Source: Bacteroidota bacterium (GTDB taxonomy: Bacteria > Bacteroidota > Ignavibacteria > Ignavibacteriales > Ignavibacteriaceae). From it: a DNA stretch of 7,069 bases. Below, piece by piece: positions 1 through 7,069 of the stretch; position 1 is the stretch's first letter; each line of letters starts with the position of its first letter. The position numbers were made by a program, and so were the translations under genes. The DNA is taken from the NCBI GenBank assembly GCA_021796135.1, contig JAJYOQ010000213.1, positions 1 to 7,069 of the forward strand. Direction: 5' to 3'. The notes beneath the pieces were generated by a model. It saw nothing but the letters and a program-made list of their open reading frames with translations, searched no databases and had not been told where the DNA came from.

Positions 1-108
1 TGAATATGCATCATCTCCTGGATAGACAATAATCCCTACTTTGCAATTAAAAAAGAATGCTACTGATATGTATTTATGGTTAAAGTGATTTAAGAAAATG
101 AGTTCACT
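1..108 (-). pseudogene. Possible Nudix hydrolase remnant (partial, no start)
   Basis: Read on the minus strand, the frame ending at bases 3-1 is open from just after a TAA at 111-109 to the left edge, about 36 codons. It contains the stretch KYISVAFFF and, fifteen or so residues later, YPGDDAYS. This resembles the segment after the Nudix box in ADP-ribose-pyrophosphatase-like Nudix proteins, where 'DPRxHxISVxF...AGDDAxE' is common. There is no ATG, GTG or TTG start in this frame within the stretch. I found no Nudix box (GX5EX7REUXEEXGU) on the minus strand between here and the giant gene. If the match is real, the N-terminal half is gone, so this is either a decayed remnant or the visible edge of a broken gene continuing to the left. 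The match is short, read by eye, and could be chance. Confidence 0.35.
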
Positions 109-112
109 TTAA
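80..112. repeat. 9-bp perfect inverted repeat (hairpin)
   Basis: TTAAAGTGA at 80-88 is matched exactly by its reverse complement TCACTTTAA at 104-112, with a 15-base loop. There is no T-run directly after either arm, so it does not look like an intrinsic terminator. It overlaps the possible Nudix remnant. It may be an operator-like palindrome or chance in AT-rich DNA. Confidence 0.35.
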
Positions 113-126
113 TAAAAGCATAATAA

Positions 127-223
127 GGGTACTTCTAAAAACTATCTTTTATAAAAATTTAACGCAGAGAACGCAAAGAATACGCAACGTTCGCAGAGAA
201 TATTGAAGTTTTTAGAAGTACCC
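127..223. mobile_element. MITE-like repeat element with 17-bp terminal inverted repeats
   Basis: The left end GGGTACTTCTAAAAACT (127-143) is the perfect reverse complement of the right end AGTTTTTAGAAGTACCC (207-223). The 63-base interior carries CGCA four times (163, 172, 183, 192), as two 9-bp-spaced pairs around a central AACGTT palindrome, and CGCAGAGAA occurs exactly twice (163-171, 192-200). The element is flanked on both sides by ATAA (123-126 and 224-227), which could be a 4-bp target duplication. It encodes no protein of credible length. Terminal inverted repeats, small size and no transposase fit a non-autonomous mobile element. The CGCAGAGAACGCAAAG-type interior resembles intergenic repeats I associate with Bacteroidota and Ignavibacteria genomes (recollection, unchecked). 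The transcript could also fold into a long stem. Confidence 0.6.
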
Positions 224-372
224 ATAATTTTATTAGAGTAAATTTTTATATAAACTCCTGGCATAAAACATACTATCAATTAATCAAAAAAATATCAGGC
301 ACAGTCAATAAAACACATAGGATTTACAAATTAAGTATTTCTTAAAATTGCATAAAAAAATAATATAAGGGT

Positions 373-389
373 TCTATTATAACAATAGA
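373..389 (+). promoter_or_regulatory. Small hairpin overlapping the ribosome binding site
   Basis: TCTATT (373-378) pairs perfectly with AATAGA (384-389) around the 5-base loop ATAAC. The 3' arm shares bases 387-389 with the purine-rich stretch AGAGGA (387-392), so the folded form would cover part of the Shine-Dalgarno region. The stem is short and mostly A-U, so it would be weak. Confidence 0.3.
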
Positions 390-392
390 GGA
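387..392 (+). promoter_or_regulatory. Ribosome binding site for the giant gene
   Basis: AGAGGA is the only good purine-rich match upstream of ATG 405. The gap of 12 bases to the ATG is longer than usual. An in-frame TAA at 366-368 rules out a much earlier start, and no ATG, GTG or TTG lies in frame between that stop and 405, so the start at 405 is well fixed. Confidence 0.55.
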
Positions 393-404
393 CAAAATTA
401 TTAT

Positions 405-1049
405 ATGAAAAATGTCGTTGCATACTCTCTTTGGGGAGATAAACCAATTTATTGGGTTGGCGCTAAGCGAAATATTGAATTAGCGAAAAAATATTATCCA
501 GGTTGGGTATGCAGATTTTATATTGAGAAAAATTGCAAAGAGGACCTTATTGAGTCACTTAGAGATGATAGTGTAGAAATTATTCTTGTAGATTCTAAAA
601 ATTCATTTGATGGTTCGTTTTGGAGATTTTGGGCTGCAGTAGATCTTGATGTTGATATTATGTTATCAAGAGATACAGACTCAAGAATAACCGAAAGAGA
701 AGTTGCAGCAGTAAATGAATGGTTGAATTCAAATAAAGACTTTCACATAATGAGAGATCACCCATACGGGCATGGTAGACCTATCCTCGCTGGGATGTGG
801 GGATGCAGAAATAAAATTCTTCAGAAAGTGAATTTTGTATCCTTAATAAATAATTGGGAAAACTTTTCTTATTATGGTTGCGATCAAGATTTTTTAGGGC
901 AAGTTATTTATCCCCTAATTAAAAATAATGCGATAGAGCATTGCGATATAAAGGAATTAAATTTTGGCGGGAACATGAAACCTTTCCCAACATCGCGAGA
1001 AGGTTATGAGTTTGTAGGAGATGTGTTTGATGAAAATGATGTTAGACGG
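405..1049 (+). other. Module 1: GT-A-like glycosyltransferase domain (residues 1-215)
   Basis: The module opens with [17 protein letters not shown], then WRFWAA and LSRDTDSR (DxD-type motif D90-x-D92, presumed metal and nucleotide-sugar binding). It continues with HIMRDHPY (114-121), ILAGMWG (127-133), CDQDFL (159-164) and, at the end, MKPFP (191-195) and [12 protein letters not shown] recognise this as a conserved bacterial family usually annotated as glycosyltransferase or capsule-type protein, typically a free-standing protein of similar length. The 'R-D-x-D-S-R' plus 'RDHPY' combination is what I rely on. The donor sugar is unknown. It is fused directly to a second transferase with only about 20 linking residues. 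Confidence 0.7.
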
Positions 1050-4000
1050 GAAGACTACCACAGGGCATTAGTGAAAGGAATGAAAAATTTAGCCTTACAG
1101 CAGGATAATCAACTAAATGGTAAATCACGAATTAACTATGTAATAATTGCCTCTGATGATAACCCGACATATAAAGATTTTTATCCCATAGTTGCCAAAA
1201 GATGGAATGATTTGGGTATCAAAACATATTTCATAAATATTTCAGATAGGGATGATGTACAACTTGATGATTGGGGCATCATTCGAAGAGTTAAAGCATT
1301 GGATTTTGTTTCCTCAGGCTTTCAAGCTCAGGTTGTTCGACTTTATGCGGCTAATTTTATAATGGGCAATTTATTAATATCTGATATTGATATGCTGCCT
1401 ATCAACGGCAACTATTTCACTCAATATATTAGTGAACTTAGTGAAGATAACGTTATTTTGTACACCGGACAGCCGTATGTTGATAGACCCTATTTTCCGA
1501 TGTGTTATGTGTTAGCTAATTCCGAAGCATATAAAAAATATTTAGAGATTGGGAACTTATCATTTTATGATTTTTGTAAAATGCTCGTAGAGAAATACGG
1601 CGAAGATTGGTTTGCCGATGAGCATTTCATGTATGAAAGTTTACAAAAACACTCAGAAAATTTAATAATAAAGGGAAGACAATTTATAAACTCAGTTGCA
1701 ACACAAAGAATTGATAGAGTTAATTGGCAATATGATTTGGAGACTTTAAGAAAAGGAGAATATGTCGATTCTCATTTGTTACGACCCTATAAACAATATT
1801 CGGAGCAAATTGATTCCTTAATAAAAAACTTGAATAATGTCGTTGATTATATTGATTCTATTAGAAATAAAACAAATATAAATCCGGCAACGATTTTAGA
1901 AATTGGTTCGCGAGATGGATACGATGCCGAAAATTTGCGCTTAGCATTTCAAATTAAAAGTAAAGATGTTTGGATCGTAGAACCGAACCCACCACAGCTT
2001 GAATTAATCAAAAAAAACTATCCCGATATTAATTTATTAGAATATGCGATTTATAATAAGAGCGGTAAATTTAATTTTAATAGAGTTAATGATAGCTCTT
2101 TAACCGGCGTAAGTTCGCTATTAGATCGAATTGATAATTTGTATGATAAAGTTGACTCGGAAAAAATTAGTGTGCAGTGTATTACAGGAAAAACTTTACT
2201 AAATATAATCAATAAAGATATTGATCTTTGTAAAATTGATGTAGAAGGACTTACTCATGAAGTGCTGACCTCATTTGGAGATAATATAGATAAAATTAAA
2301 TCTTTCCATTTAGAATGTGAGCATAGGGCAGTTTGGGATAATCAAAAGTTATATAAAGAAATTGCAGCTTACTTAAGAGAAAAAAATTATGTGCTAATTA
2401 GTTTTAATTATGTTGGCGGAGATACTTTACAATCTGATTCCGTTTGGGTTAATAAAAAATATGCAAAGAACTTTTCATCCAATAATATTCAAGTTGCCGA
2501 GCAGGAGATACAAAATGGCAATATTCTATTTGCCGAGGAAATTCTTAATGTAATACTGCAAGATGAACCTACAAATATCAATGCTCTAAATGACTTAGCG
2601 CTAACAGAAATTCTGAATAAGAATTTAGAATTAGCAAATAGCATTTTGCAAAAAGTGCTTAAAATTGAACCAGGGAATCAAGTAGCTTTAGGGAATAAAG
2701 CATACTTATCTCAGCAGCTGAGCATTGATGAAAAAAAGAAAAAAGTTGTGGAGACGTCTATAGTTCAAAGTGAGAAATCAAAATTATTAACAATTGTGTT
2801 GCAAGGAAGGGGCGATAGTTATATGGGGAACTTCGAATGGCGTCTCTCAACTAATATTAATAAATTGTCGGAGACATTACATGAACTAAATTTGGTCGAG
2901 AAAGTTCAGGTGTTGTTGGTGGATTGGGGAAGCAAAGAAAGATTAGCAAATGTTCTTACATTAAGTGAAGAGGCGAAAAATTGTTTAGAATTTATTCATG
3001 TACCCAAAGGTATTGCAGCTAAATACAATAAAGATTCTGAATACTCAATGGTTCACGCTATTAATACCGGGATTAAAAAGGCGGAAGGGAAATATGTGCT
3101 ATTCTGCGACGGCGACACATACATTCCCGTTGAAACAATGAAGAATCTAGTAGTTAATTTAAGACGAGGCTGCATCGGCAAACTTGACTTAAGAAAATCT
3201 TTATTCATGACTTCCAGATATCATATACCTAAAACATTTCAAACATCCGCTCCATCATTAACGGAAATAGATAAATACATTAAAGAGAATCATCATTCAT
3301 TCAATCATGATAAAATCAATTTAACAAACTTCATAGGTACCGCTACCGCTTATCTAATGCTCAAAGAGTTATGGTTTGAATGCCGCGGATTTGATGAGTC
3401 CTTAATCTATTGGGGATGGTTTGATATAGATCTTTTCCACAGAATTAAAAGTAAATACGGCATACATGATTTGGAAGATTTCGGAATGCCTTTTTATCAT
3501 CTTGAACATTATAGCAATTCTAAAAACAGAGATATGAAAGCCGAAAACCCGCGCAAAATAAATCATGCAGCCATGCCTAAATATTTTACCCCAAATGATG
3601 ATAATTGGGGGTTGGCAAATGAAGAACTGATTATTGAAAAGTTAATTGGGAAAGTGGGCAATATAAAAAAGGATATTTCCGGTTCTGAGTTAAATAATAT
3701 AATTCCCCCTGAAATTAAGGGTAATGAGTTCTATGATGAAATTGTAGATTTAGCCAAAAAGAAAGAGGTAAGAACCGTCCTGGAAATAGGTTCATCATCA
3801 GGCGGCGGCAGCACTGAGGCGTTCGTGAAAGGTTTGCGGCAAAACCCGGGTAGTCCGAAAATGTTCTGCATGGAGATTTCTAAAAACCGGTTCGCCGAAT
3901 TAAAGAAAAGATATGAGACGGATAAATTTGTACAATGTTATAATGTTTCCTCGGTAGCTATAAAAGATTTTCCACCGGAGGATGATGTAAAAAGATTTTA

Positions 4001-7000
4001 CAGCACTACGAAAACCAGTTTAAATCTTTATCCTATTGAGCAAGTTCTCGGATGGTTACAACAAGATATAGATTATGTTAGCGCTTCATGCGTACCGGAT
4101 GACGGAATTCAAATTATTAGAGAAGAAAATAATCTGCAAAACTTTGACTTAGTCCTTATCGATGGATCGGAATTTACTGGCTCGGTAGAATTAGAAAAAG
4201 TTTATGGAGCTAAATATATCTTGCTGGATGACGTTAATGCCTATAAAAATTATGAAAGTTACCAGCAGCTATTAAAAGACCCGAATTACGTCTTAATAAA
4301 AGAGAATTGGAAGGTTAGAAATGGTTATGCAATATTTAAATTTAAAGACGAAGAAATGCCGGTTCACTTCTTTACAATAGTTTTGAACGGCGAACCATTC
4401 ATCAGATATCATATTGATCTCTTCAAACAATTACCCTTTAAATGGCATTGGCATATTATTGAAGGTGTTGCCGAGTTAAAAAATGATACCGCATGGAGTG
4501 TGGCAATGGGCGGTAAAGTATCCCACGAATTTCATAGAAATGGGTTAAGTAAAGACGGTACTACAAAATATTTAGACGGGATTAAAAGAGAATTTCCGGA
4601 TAATATAACTATTTACCGGAAAGGTAAGGGGAAATTTTGGAATGGCAAGCTTGAAATGGTCAACGCTCCATTGAAGAATATTAATGCAGAAAGTTTGCTT
4701 ATTGAAATTGATGCTGATGAACTTTGGACCTTCGATCAAATATTGGAAACTAGAAAAATGTTTCTTAAAAACCCGGCGAAAACGGCGGCTTATTTTTGGT
4801 GTCATTTCTATGTCGGAGGAAATCTTGTCACTACAATTAAAAATGCTTACAGTAAAACACCTTATTACGAGTGGATTAGAGCATGGCGTTTTAATCCTGG
4901 TAATAGATGGACAACGCATGAACCGCCCGCATTGTGTATGCAAAACGGCACCGGTCAATGGATGGATTTAGCAAAAATTAATCCATTCCTCCACAATGAA
5001 ACAGAAGCGCATGGATTAGTATTCCACCACTATGCGTATGTATTGGAACAACAGTTAAAGTTCAAAGAAATATATTACGGCTATCAAAATGCTTTGCATG
5101 TTTGGCAAAAACTTCAAAACATAAAAAACTTCCCTGTATTATTAAAAGATTATTTTTCGTGGGTAAAAGATATACAACAAGTAGACACACTAATATCTCA
5201 GGGTATTAAGCCGGTTGCTGTAAAAGATGATTCCGGTCAATGGAAATTTGATTATGTCTTAAGTCGCTCAAATATAAAAATCTCAGTTAAAAATAATCTT
5301 AATAAAGATGGAAAGACAAAAGAGTATGTACCGGATATTTCTAAAAATAAAATCATAATAGATGGAGTAATATTCCAAATTCAAGCAAATCGCCCTGCGG
5401 GTATAAGTCGTGTTTGGACATCTTTGTTAACCGAACTTTCGAAAACCGAGTTAGCTGATTCAATAGTTTTACTGGATCGGGGAGGAACATCCCCGGAAAT
5501 TCAGGGTATTAAAAAGAGAAATATTTTCCGATTTTCAGGATATTGGGAAGCAATAGCAGATTCTTATTATTTGCAGGATATTTGCGACGAGGAAAACGGC
5601 TTGATTTTTATATCTACCTATTATACTTATCCTTCCAAAACTCATTCAATAATGATGCTTCACGATTTCATCCCTGAATTACATAGATGGCAGGGACTTG
5701 AATGGAAAACAAAAAAGAAAGCAATAGAAAAAGCAAGGGCATATTTGTCCGTTTCAAATTCCACGGCAAAGGACTTAAAAAGATTTTATCCCGGAGAATC
5801 TTTAAAACAAGTTTTTGTTATTTCTAATGCTGTTTCCGATAATTTTAAAGTTAATTCGGACTCAGCAATAGAATCTTTCAAAACAAGATATAAAATTATC
5901 AAACCTTATTTTTTGGTTAGCGGCACTCGAATTTTCTATAAAAACATAATACAGTTTGTTAAGGCATTCAGTGAGTTAAAAAACAAAGAAGAATTTGAAA
6001 TTTTGTTTACAGGAGGTCCTTCTGAATTAGAGGCTGATTTTCTTCCGTATTTAAAAAATGTCAAGCATCAAGTTGTATTCTTATCTAACGAAGATCTTTC
6101 AACCGCTTATAGCGGAGCTGTAGCTTTGGTATATCCTTCTAAATATGAAGGATTTGGATTGCCTCTTTTGGAAGCAATGAAGTCCGGCTGTCCGGTTATT
6201 ACTTGCAGAAATTCATCCTTAACCGAAGTAGCCGGTGATGCGGCAATTTATGTTGAAGAGGACAATATTTATTCAATGAAAAGAGCTTTATCGCAGATAA
6301 GCAGCGAAACATTAAGAAAAGATATAATTAAAAAAGGTATTAAAAATGCGCAGAGATTTTCTTGGACGAAAAGCGCTGATTTGCTTTTCGATGTTTTAAA
6401 TAAAAAGGAAGATGAACTGCAATCTATAAACTTTAATGAGCCAGAAATATTAGACGATTACAATGAATTGTTTTATAGGATCAAAAGCGATAAAATTTTA
6501 GGAAAAGCTACTTCAAACCTAATTCATTTGTTTGAAATAGTTGGCGAGGTTACTGAAGAAGAATTTACAAAAGAAGAAGAAGTTATTGGGAAATCATTAC
6601 TGCGAATGATTGATTTTAATCTTTTATCAGAAATCTCAACAAATTATCGGAGTCCTTATCTTTTGTATTTAAAGGGGCTTGTCCATCGCTATAATGAACA
6701 AGAGGTAGAAGCTTTTAAATCTTTTATTGAGGTCCTTAAGTCTGACTTTAAGCATTGGTGGATTGCTTATTCCGCTGCATTGATCGCGTTAAAGTACAAC
6801 GAATATGATACGGCAAGACAACTTCTCGAACCTGTTTTAAGAGTTAAGCCTACTTTTGAAGGAGCTAAAAATAAATTGAAAGAAATTGACAAGGATTCAT
6901 GTTCCTCTAATCTACATTCACTTGTTAAAGTTTCCGCTATTGTATCAACGTATAATTCTGAAAAGTATATAGATGGTTGTCTGCAAGATTTGGTTGAGCA

Positions 7001-7069
7001 AACTTTATTCAAAAAAGGAGAGATGGAAATAATTGTTGTTAATACCGGTTCCCAGCAAAACGAAAAAAG
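405..7069 (+). CDS. Giant multidomain glycosyltransferase/methyltransferase (3'-truncated by window)
   Basis: One frame is open from ATG 405 to the right edge: 2221 complete codons plus two bases, with no stop seen. Modules, by residue: GT-A-like transferase 1-215; second GT-A-like transferase 235-465; FkbM-type methyltransferase 490-686; TPR-like linker 692-772; family-2 glycosyltransferase 793-1068; second SAM methyltransferase 1093-1315; GT-A-like transferase 1318-1600; family-4 GT-B transferase 1649-2003; TPR-like linker 2010-2165; start of another family-2 transferase from 2174. No signal peptide or membrane segment is visible, so it should act in the cytoplasm or at the inner membrane face on an activated acceptor. 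Inferred role: sequential sugar addition with O-methylation to build a surface glycan or protein glycan. Sugars and acceptor are unknown. Single glycosyltransferases are usually 250-450 residues, so the length is exceptional. Every module keeps recognisable motifs, which argues against decay. No gene symbol can be assigned. Confidence 0.95.
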   Translation, partial: MKNVVAYSLWGDKPIYWVGAKRNIELAKKYYPGWVCRFYIEKNCKEDLIESLRDDSVEIILVDSKNSFDGSFWRFWAAVDLDVDIMLSRDTDSRITEREVAAVNEWLNSNKDFHIMRDHPYGHGRPILAGMWGCRNKILQKVNFVSLINNWENFSYYGCDQDFLGQVIYPLIKNNAIEHCDIKELNFGGNMKPFPTSREGYEFVGDVFDENDVRREDYHRALVKGMKNLALQQDNQLNGKSRINYVIIASDDNPTYKDFYPIVAKRWNDLGIKTYFINISDRDDVQLDDWGIIRRVKALDFVSSGFQAQVVRLYAANFIMGNLLISDIDMLPINGNYFTQYISELSEDNVILYTGQPYVDRPYFPMCYVLANSEAYKKYLEIGNLSFYDFCKMLVEKYGEDWFADEHFMYESLQKHSENLIIKGRQFINSVATQRIDRVNWQYDLETLRKGEYVDSHLLRPYKQYSEQIDSLIKNLNNVVDYIDSIRNKTNINPATILEIGSRDGYDAENLRLAFQIKSKDVWIVEPNPPQLELIKKNYPDINLLEYAIYNKSGKFNFNRVNDSSLTGVSSLLDRIDNLYDKVDSEKISVQCITGKTLLNIINKDIDLCKIDVEGLTHEVLTSFGDNIDKIKSFHLECEHRAVWDNQKLYKEIAAYLREKNYVLISFNYVGGDTLQSDSVWVNKKYAKNFSSNNIQVAEQEIQNGNILFAEEILNVILQDEPTNINALNDLALTEILNKNLELANSILQKVLKIEPGNQVALGNKAYLSQQLSIDEKKKKVVETSIVQSEKSKLLTIVLQGRGDSYMGNFEWRLSTNINKLSETLHELNLVEKVQVLLVDWGSKERLANVLTLSEEAKNCLEFIHVPKGIAAKYNKDSEYSMVHAINTGIKKAEGKYVLFCDGDTYIPVETMKNLVVNLRRGCIGKLDLRKSLFMTSRYHIPKTFQTSAPSLTEIDKYIKENHHSFNHDKINLTNFIGTATAYLMLKELWFECRGFDESLIYWGWFDIDLFHRIKSKYGIHDLEDFGMPFYHLEHYSNSKNRDMKAENPRKINHAAMPKYFTPNDDNWGLANEELIIEKLIGKVGNIKKDISGSELNNIIPPEIKGNEFYDEIVDLAKKKEVRTVLEIGSSSGGGSTEAFVKGLRQNPGSPKMFCMEISKNRFAELKKRYETDKFVQCYNVSSVAIKDFPPEDDVKRFYSTTKTSLNLYPIEQVLGWLQQDIDYVSASCVPDDGIQIIREENNLQNFDLVLIDGSEFTGSVELEKVYGAKYILLDDVNAYKNYESYQQLLKDPNYVLIKENWKVRNGYAIFKFKDEEMPVHFFTIVLNGEPFIRYHIDLFKQLPFKWHWHIIEGVAELKNDTAWSVAMGGKVSHEFHRNGLSKDGTTKYLDGIKREFPDNITIYRKGKGKFWNGKLEMVNAPLKNINAESLLIEIDADELWTFDQILETRKMFLKNPAKTAAYFWCHFYVGGNLVTTIKNAYSKTPYYEWIRAWRFNPGNRWTTHEPPALCMQNGTGQWMDLAKINPFLHNETEAHGLVFHHYAYVLEQQLKFKEIYYGYQNALHVWQKLQNIKNFPVLLKDYFSWVKDIQQVDTLISQGIKPVAVKDDSGQWKFDYVLSRSNIKISVKNNLNKDGKTKEYVPDISKNKIIIDGVIFQIQANRPAGISRVWTSLLTELSKTELADSIVLLDRGGTSPEIQGIKKRNIFRFSGYWEAIADSYYLQDICDEENGLIFISTYYTYPSKTHSIMMLHDFIPELHRWQGLEWKTKKKAIEKARAYLSVSNSTAKDLKRFYPGESLKQVFVISNAVSDNFKVNSDSAIESFKTRYKIIKPYFLVSGTRIFYKNIIQFVKAFSELKNKEEFEILFTGGPSELEADFLPYLKNVKHQVVFLSNEDLSTAYSGAVALVYPSKYEGFGLPLLEAMKSGCPVITCRNSSLTEVAGDAAIYVEEDNIYSMKRALSQISSETLRKDIIKKGIKNAQRFSWTKSADLLFDVLNKKEDELQSINFNEPEILDDYNELFYRIKSDKILGKATSNLIHLFEIVGEVTEEEFTKEEEVIGKSLLRMIDFNLLSEISTNYRSPYLLYLKGLVHRYNEQEVEAFKSFIEVLKSDFKHWWIAYSAALIALKYNEYDTARQLLEPVLRVKPTFEGAKNKLKEIDKDSCSSNLHSLVKVSAIVSTYNSEKYIDGCLQDLVEQTLFKKGEMEIIVVNTGSQQNEK
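1107..1799 (+). other. Module 2: second GT-A-like glycosyltransferase domain (residues 235-465)
   Basis: The module starts with the beta-strand [10 protein letters not shown], followed by helix/strand alternation. QVVRLYAA (309-316) precedes [10 protein letters not shown], in which D327-x-D329 is the DxD motif expected to hold the metal and nucleotide sugar. Later come [15 protein letters not shown] and [12 protein letters not shown] (402-413), whose acidic pair D405-E406 sits where GT-A enzymes carry a second catalytic or acceptor-binding acid. I do not recognise a named family. The assignment rests on fold-like spacing and the DxD motif. It differs clearly from module 1, so it is not a recent duplicate. 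Confidence 0.6.
1872..2462 (+). other. Module 3: FkbM-type SAM-dependent methyltransferase (residues 490-686)
   Basis: The Rossmann-fold signature [11 protein letters not shown] (497-507) binds S-adenosylmethionine. WIVEPNP (EPNP at 526-529) ends strand 2 with the ribose-binding acid. The FkbM-type KIDVEG motif is at 610-615, followed by FHLECEH and a C-terminal VNKKY. Motif order and spacing match the FkbM methyltransferase family, which O-methylates sugars or polyketides. In this context a sugar hydroxyl added by a neighbouring transferase module is the likely target (inference). Length is normal for the family and no key motif is missing, so it should be active. Confidence 0.85.
2478..2720 (+). 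other. TPR-like helical linker 1 (residues 692-772)
   Basis: Two consecutive helix-turn-helix units of TPR style are visible. The pattern is 'A-E-x-x-L-x-x-x-L-x-x-(D/E)-P-x-N-x-x-A-L' around [12 protein letters not shown] and again around [12 protein letters not shown] lysine-rich, low-complexity stretch (KKKKKVVE region, about 775-792) follows and leads into the family-2 transferase. Likely a protein-protein or spacer module that positions catalytic domains. Confidence 0.65.
2781..3608 (+). other. Module 4: family-2 glycosyltransferase (residues 793-1068)
   Basis: The domain begins at [11 protein letters not shown], with a GT-A first strand. It has the acidic strand end VLLVDWGS, then [25 protein letters not shown] (in part), in which D902-x-D904 is the DxD metal site. 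[17 protein letters not shown] (994-1010) is the C-terminal galactosyltransferase-type signature, with acid D1007-I-D1009 as likely catalytic or acceptor-binding residues, and a following FYHLEHY (1030-1036) supplies histidines often used as a metal ligand. These features match family-2 transferases with a Glyco_transf_7C-like end, such as polymerase-type GalNAc/Gal transferases. The donor is not certain. Confidence 0.8.
3681..4349 (+). other. Module 5: second class I SAM-dependent methyltransferase (residues 1093-1315)
   Basis: [13 protein letters not shown] (motif I; glycines 1129, 1133-1135) marks the SAM-binding loop. MFCMEIS follows as strand 2, with the acid E expected to contact ribose. 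[11 protein letters not shown] (1247-1257) is motif IV, and [10 protein letters not shown] (1269-1278) is a strand with a tandem acidic pair. It ends in YAIFKFK. It lacks the FkbM KIDVEG motif and is therefore a different methyltransferase lineage from module 3. The LIDGSEF...LLDD arrangement resembles Methyltransf_24-type proteins in polysaccharide clusters. A second methylated position on the glycan, or a different sugar, is the natural inference. Confidence 0.75.
4356..5204 (+). other. Module 6: atypical GT-A glycosyltransferase (residues 1318-1600)
   Basis: The module starts with [16 protein letters not shown], like the first strand of family-2 and GT92-like transferases ('V.L.NE..yi'). 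[10 protein letters not shown] follows. [11 protein letters not shown] contains D1436-x-D1438-E1439, the expected metal site, in the form often seen in transferases that read 'DxDEfl'. A run of aromatic residues ([21 protein letters not shown]) and VFHHYAYV (1539-1546) follow, where a histidine could complete the metal site. A helical tail of about 50 residues leads to the GT-B module. I cannot name a family. The role as a transferase is inferred from the DADE motif and strand order. Confidence 0.6.
5349..6413 (+). other. Module 7: family-4 (GT-B) glycosyltransferase (residues 1649-2003)
   Basis: Both Rossmann-like halves are present. The N-terminal half begins IIIDGVIFQ and contains PAGISRVW (1664-1671), MLHDFIPE (1751-1758) and [10 protein letters not shown] (1782-1791). 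The C-terminal half has [20 protein letters not shown] (1837-1847; K1846 in the phosphate-binding position) and the donor-site EX7E motif [12 protein letters not shown], with E1915 and E1923. It ends with [13 protein letters not shown], the usual C-terminal helix. This is a full-length family-4 retaining transferase of mannosyl/glucosyl/rhamnosyl style. The exact donor cannot be told. It is the clearest catalytic module in the protein. Confidence 0.9.
6432..6899 (+). other. TPR-like helical linker 2 (residues 2010-2165)
   Basis: A helix-rich region with no catalytic motif. The first half carries an acidic run (EEEFTKEEE). The second half looks like TPR units: a [12 protein letters not shown] helix, then [20 protein letters not shown], then [21 protein letters not shown]. 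'[11 protein letters not shown]' corresponds to the 'P-x-x-x-x-A' turn seen in linker 1. As with linker 1, a family-2 transferase follows immediately. Confidence 0.6.
6924..7069 (+). other. Module 8: start of another family-2 glycosyltransferase (cut by window edge)
   Basis: [20 protein letters not shown] (2174-2193) is the typical first strand and helix of a family-2 transferase ('vSvIiptYN.e.yl..cL'). It is followed by a strand [10 protein letters not shown] where 'eiivVDdgS' is usual; here N-T-G replaces the more common D-D-G. The DxD and catalytic part would lie beyond base 7069. Confidence 0.85.

Larger units (their letters stand above)
224..404 (+). other. Non-coding leader upstream of the giant gene
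   Basis: This stretch between the repeat element and ATG 405 is very AT-rich, and I see no credible coding frame on either strand. No convincing promoter was found. A TTGCAT at 348-353 has no well-spaced -10 hexamer, and no full TAnnTTTG (Bacteroidota -7 box) with a correctly placed TTG lies on the plus strand. The transcription start may lie here but cannot be placed. Confidence 0.6.

Noticed and set aside
161..200. CRISPR-like short repeats (CGCAGAGAA, CGCAAAGAA)
   Set aside because: The units are only about 9 bp with no spacers and sit inside one terminal-inverted-repeat element.
144..261. Minus-strand frame of about 40 codons from an ATG near 261 into the inverted-repeat element
   Set aside because: Most of its length is a translation of the repeat itself, giving a cysteine/phenylalanine-rich string typical of spurious frames across such repeats.
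348..380. Sigma-70-like TTGCAT with TATTAT as promoter for the giant gene
   Set aside because: The 21-base spacing is too long and no better -10 hexamer is placed correctly.
393..400. TAATTTTG on the minus strand, matching a Bacteroidota -7 promoter box
   Set aside because: There is no TTG at the expected upstream distance and no clear gene starts downstream on that strand. It is likely chance in AT-rich DNA.
4572..4958. Antisense open frame of about 128 codons
   Set aside because: It lies wholly inside the giant gene opposite the conserved DADE-containing module, has no recognisable motif and no ribosome binding site. It is a shadow of the sense coding.
4684..4971. Plus-strand open frame of about 95 codons in another phase
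   Set aside because: It overlaps the same module out of frame, shows no family-like pattern, and the main frame carries the motifs.
6767..7012. Antisense open frame of about 81 codons
   Set aside because: It is opposite the TPR-like linker and GT2 start, with no motif or start signal. It is a shadow frame.

Overview
The window is AT-rich bacterial DNA dominated by one enormous open reading frame. It starts at ATG 405 and runs without a stop or frame break to the right edge (base 7069), giving at least 2221 codons of an unfinished protein. AGA arginine codons, TTA/ATA-rich codon use, many lysine and asparagine residues, and an upstream CGCAGAGAA-type intergenic repeat all fit a low-GC member of the Bacteroidota/Ignavibacteriota group. 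That assignment is an inference from style, not from a marker gene.

Layout. Bases 1-108 hold, on the minus strand, an open stretch without a start codon that resembles the middle of a Nudix hydrolase. It is a decayed remnant or a gene fragment running off the left edge. Bases 127-223 are a small repeat element with perfect 17-bp terminal inverted repeats, four internal CGCA motifs and a flanking 4-bp ATAA direct repeat. Bases 224-404 are a non-coding leader with a purine-rich ribosome binding site and a small hairpin that overlaps it.

The giant gene encodes a soluble, multi-module glycan-assembly enzyme. In order I see: (1) a GT-A-like glycosyltransferase with an RDTDSR motif; (2) a second GT-A-like transferase with SDIDMLP; (3) an FkbM-type methyltransferase; (4) a short TPR-like helical linker; (5) a family-2 glycosyltransferase with DGDTY and a GFDESL...WFDID C-terminal motif; (6) a second, different SAM-dependent methyltransferase; (7) another GT-A-like transferase with EIDADELW; (8) a complete GT-B family-4 transferase with an EX7E motif; (9) a second TPR-like helical linker; and (10) the start of another family-2 transferase, cut by the window edge. 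No signal peptide or membrane span is visible.

The simplest reading is that one cytoplasmic polypeptide carries five or more sugar-transfer sites and two methyl-transfer sites, and so builds and methylates an oligosaccharide, for example for a surface polysaccharide or a protein glycan. Sugar donors, acceptor and product cannot be read from the sequence. The fused, assembly-line-like architecture is the notable feature of the window.
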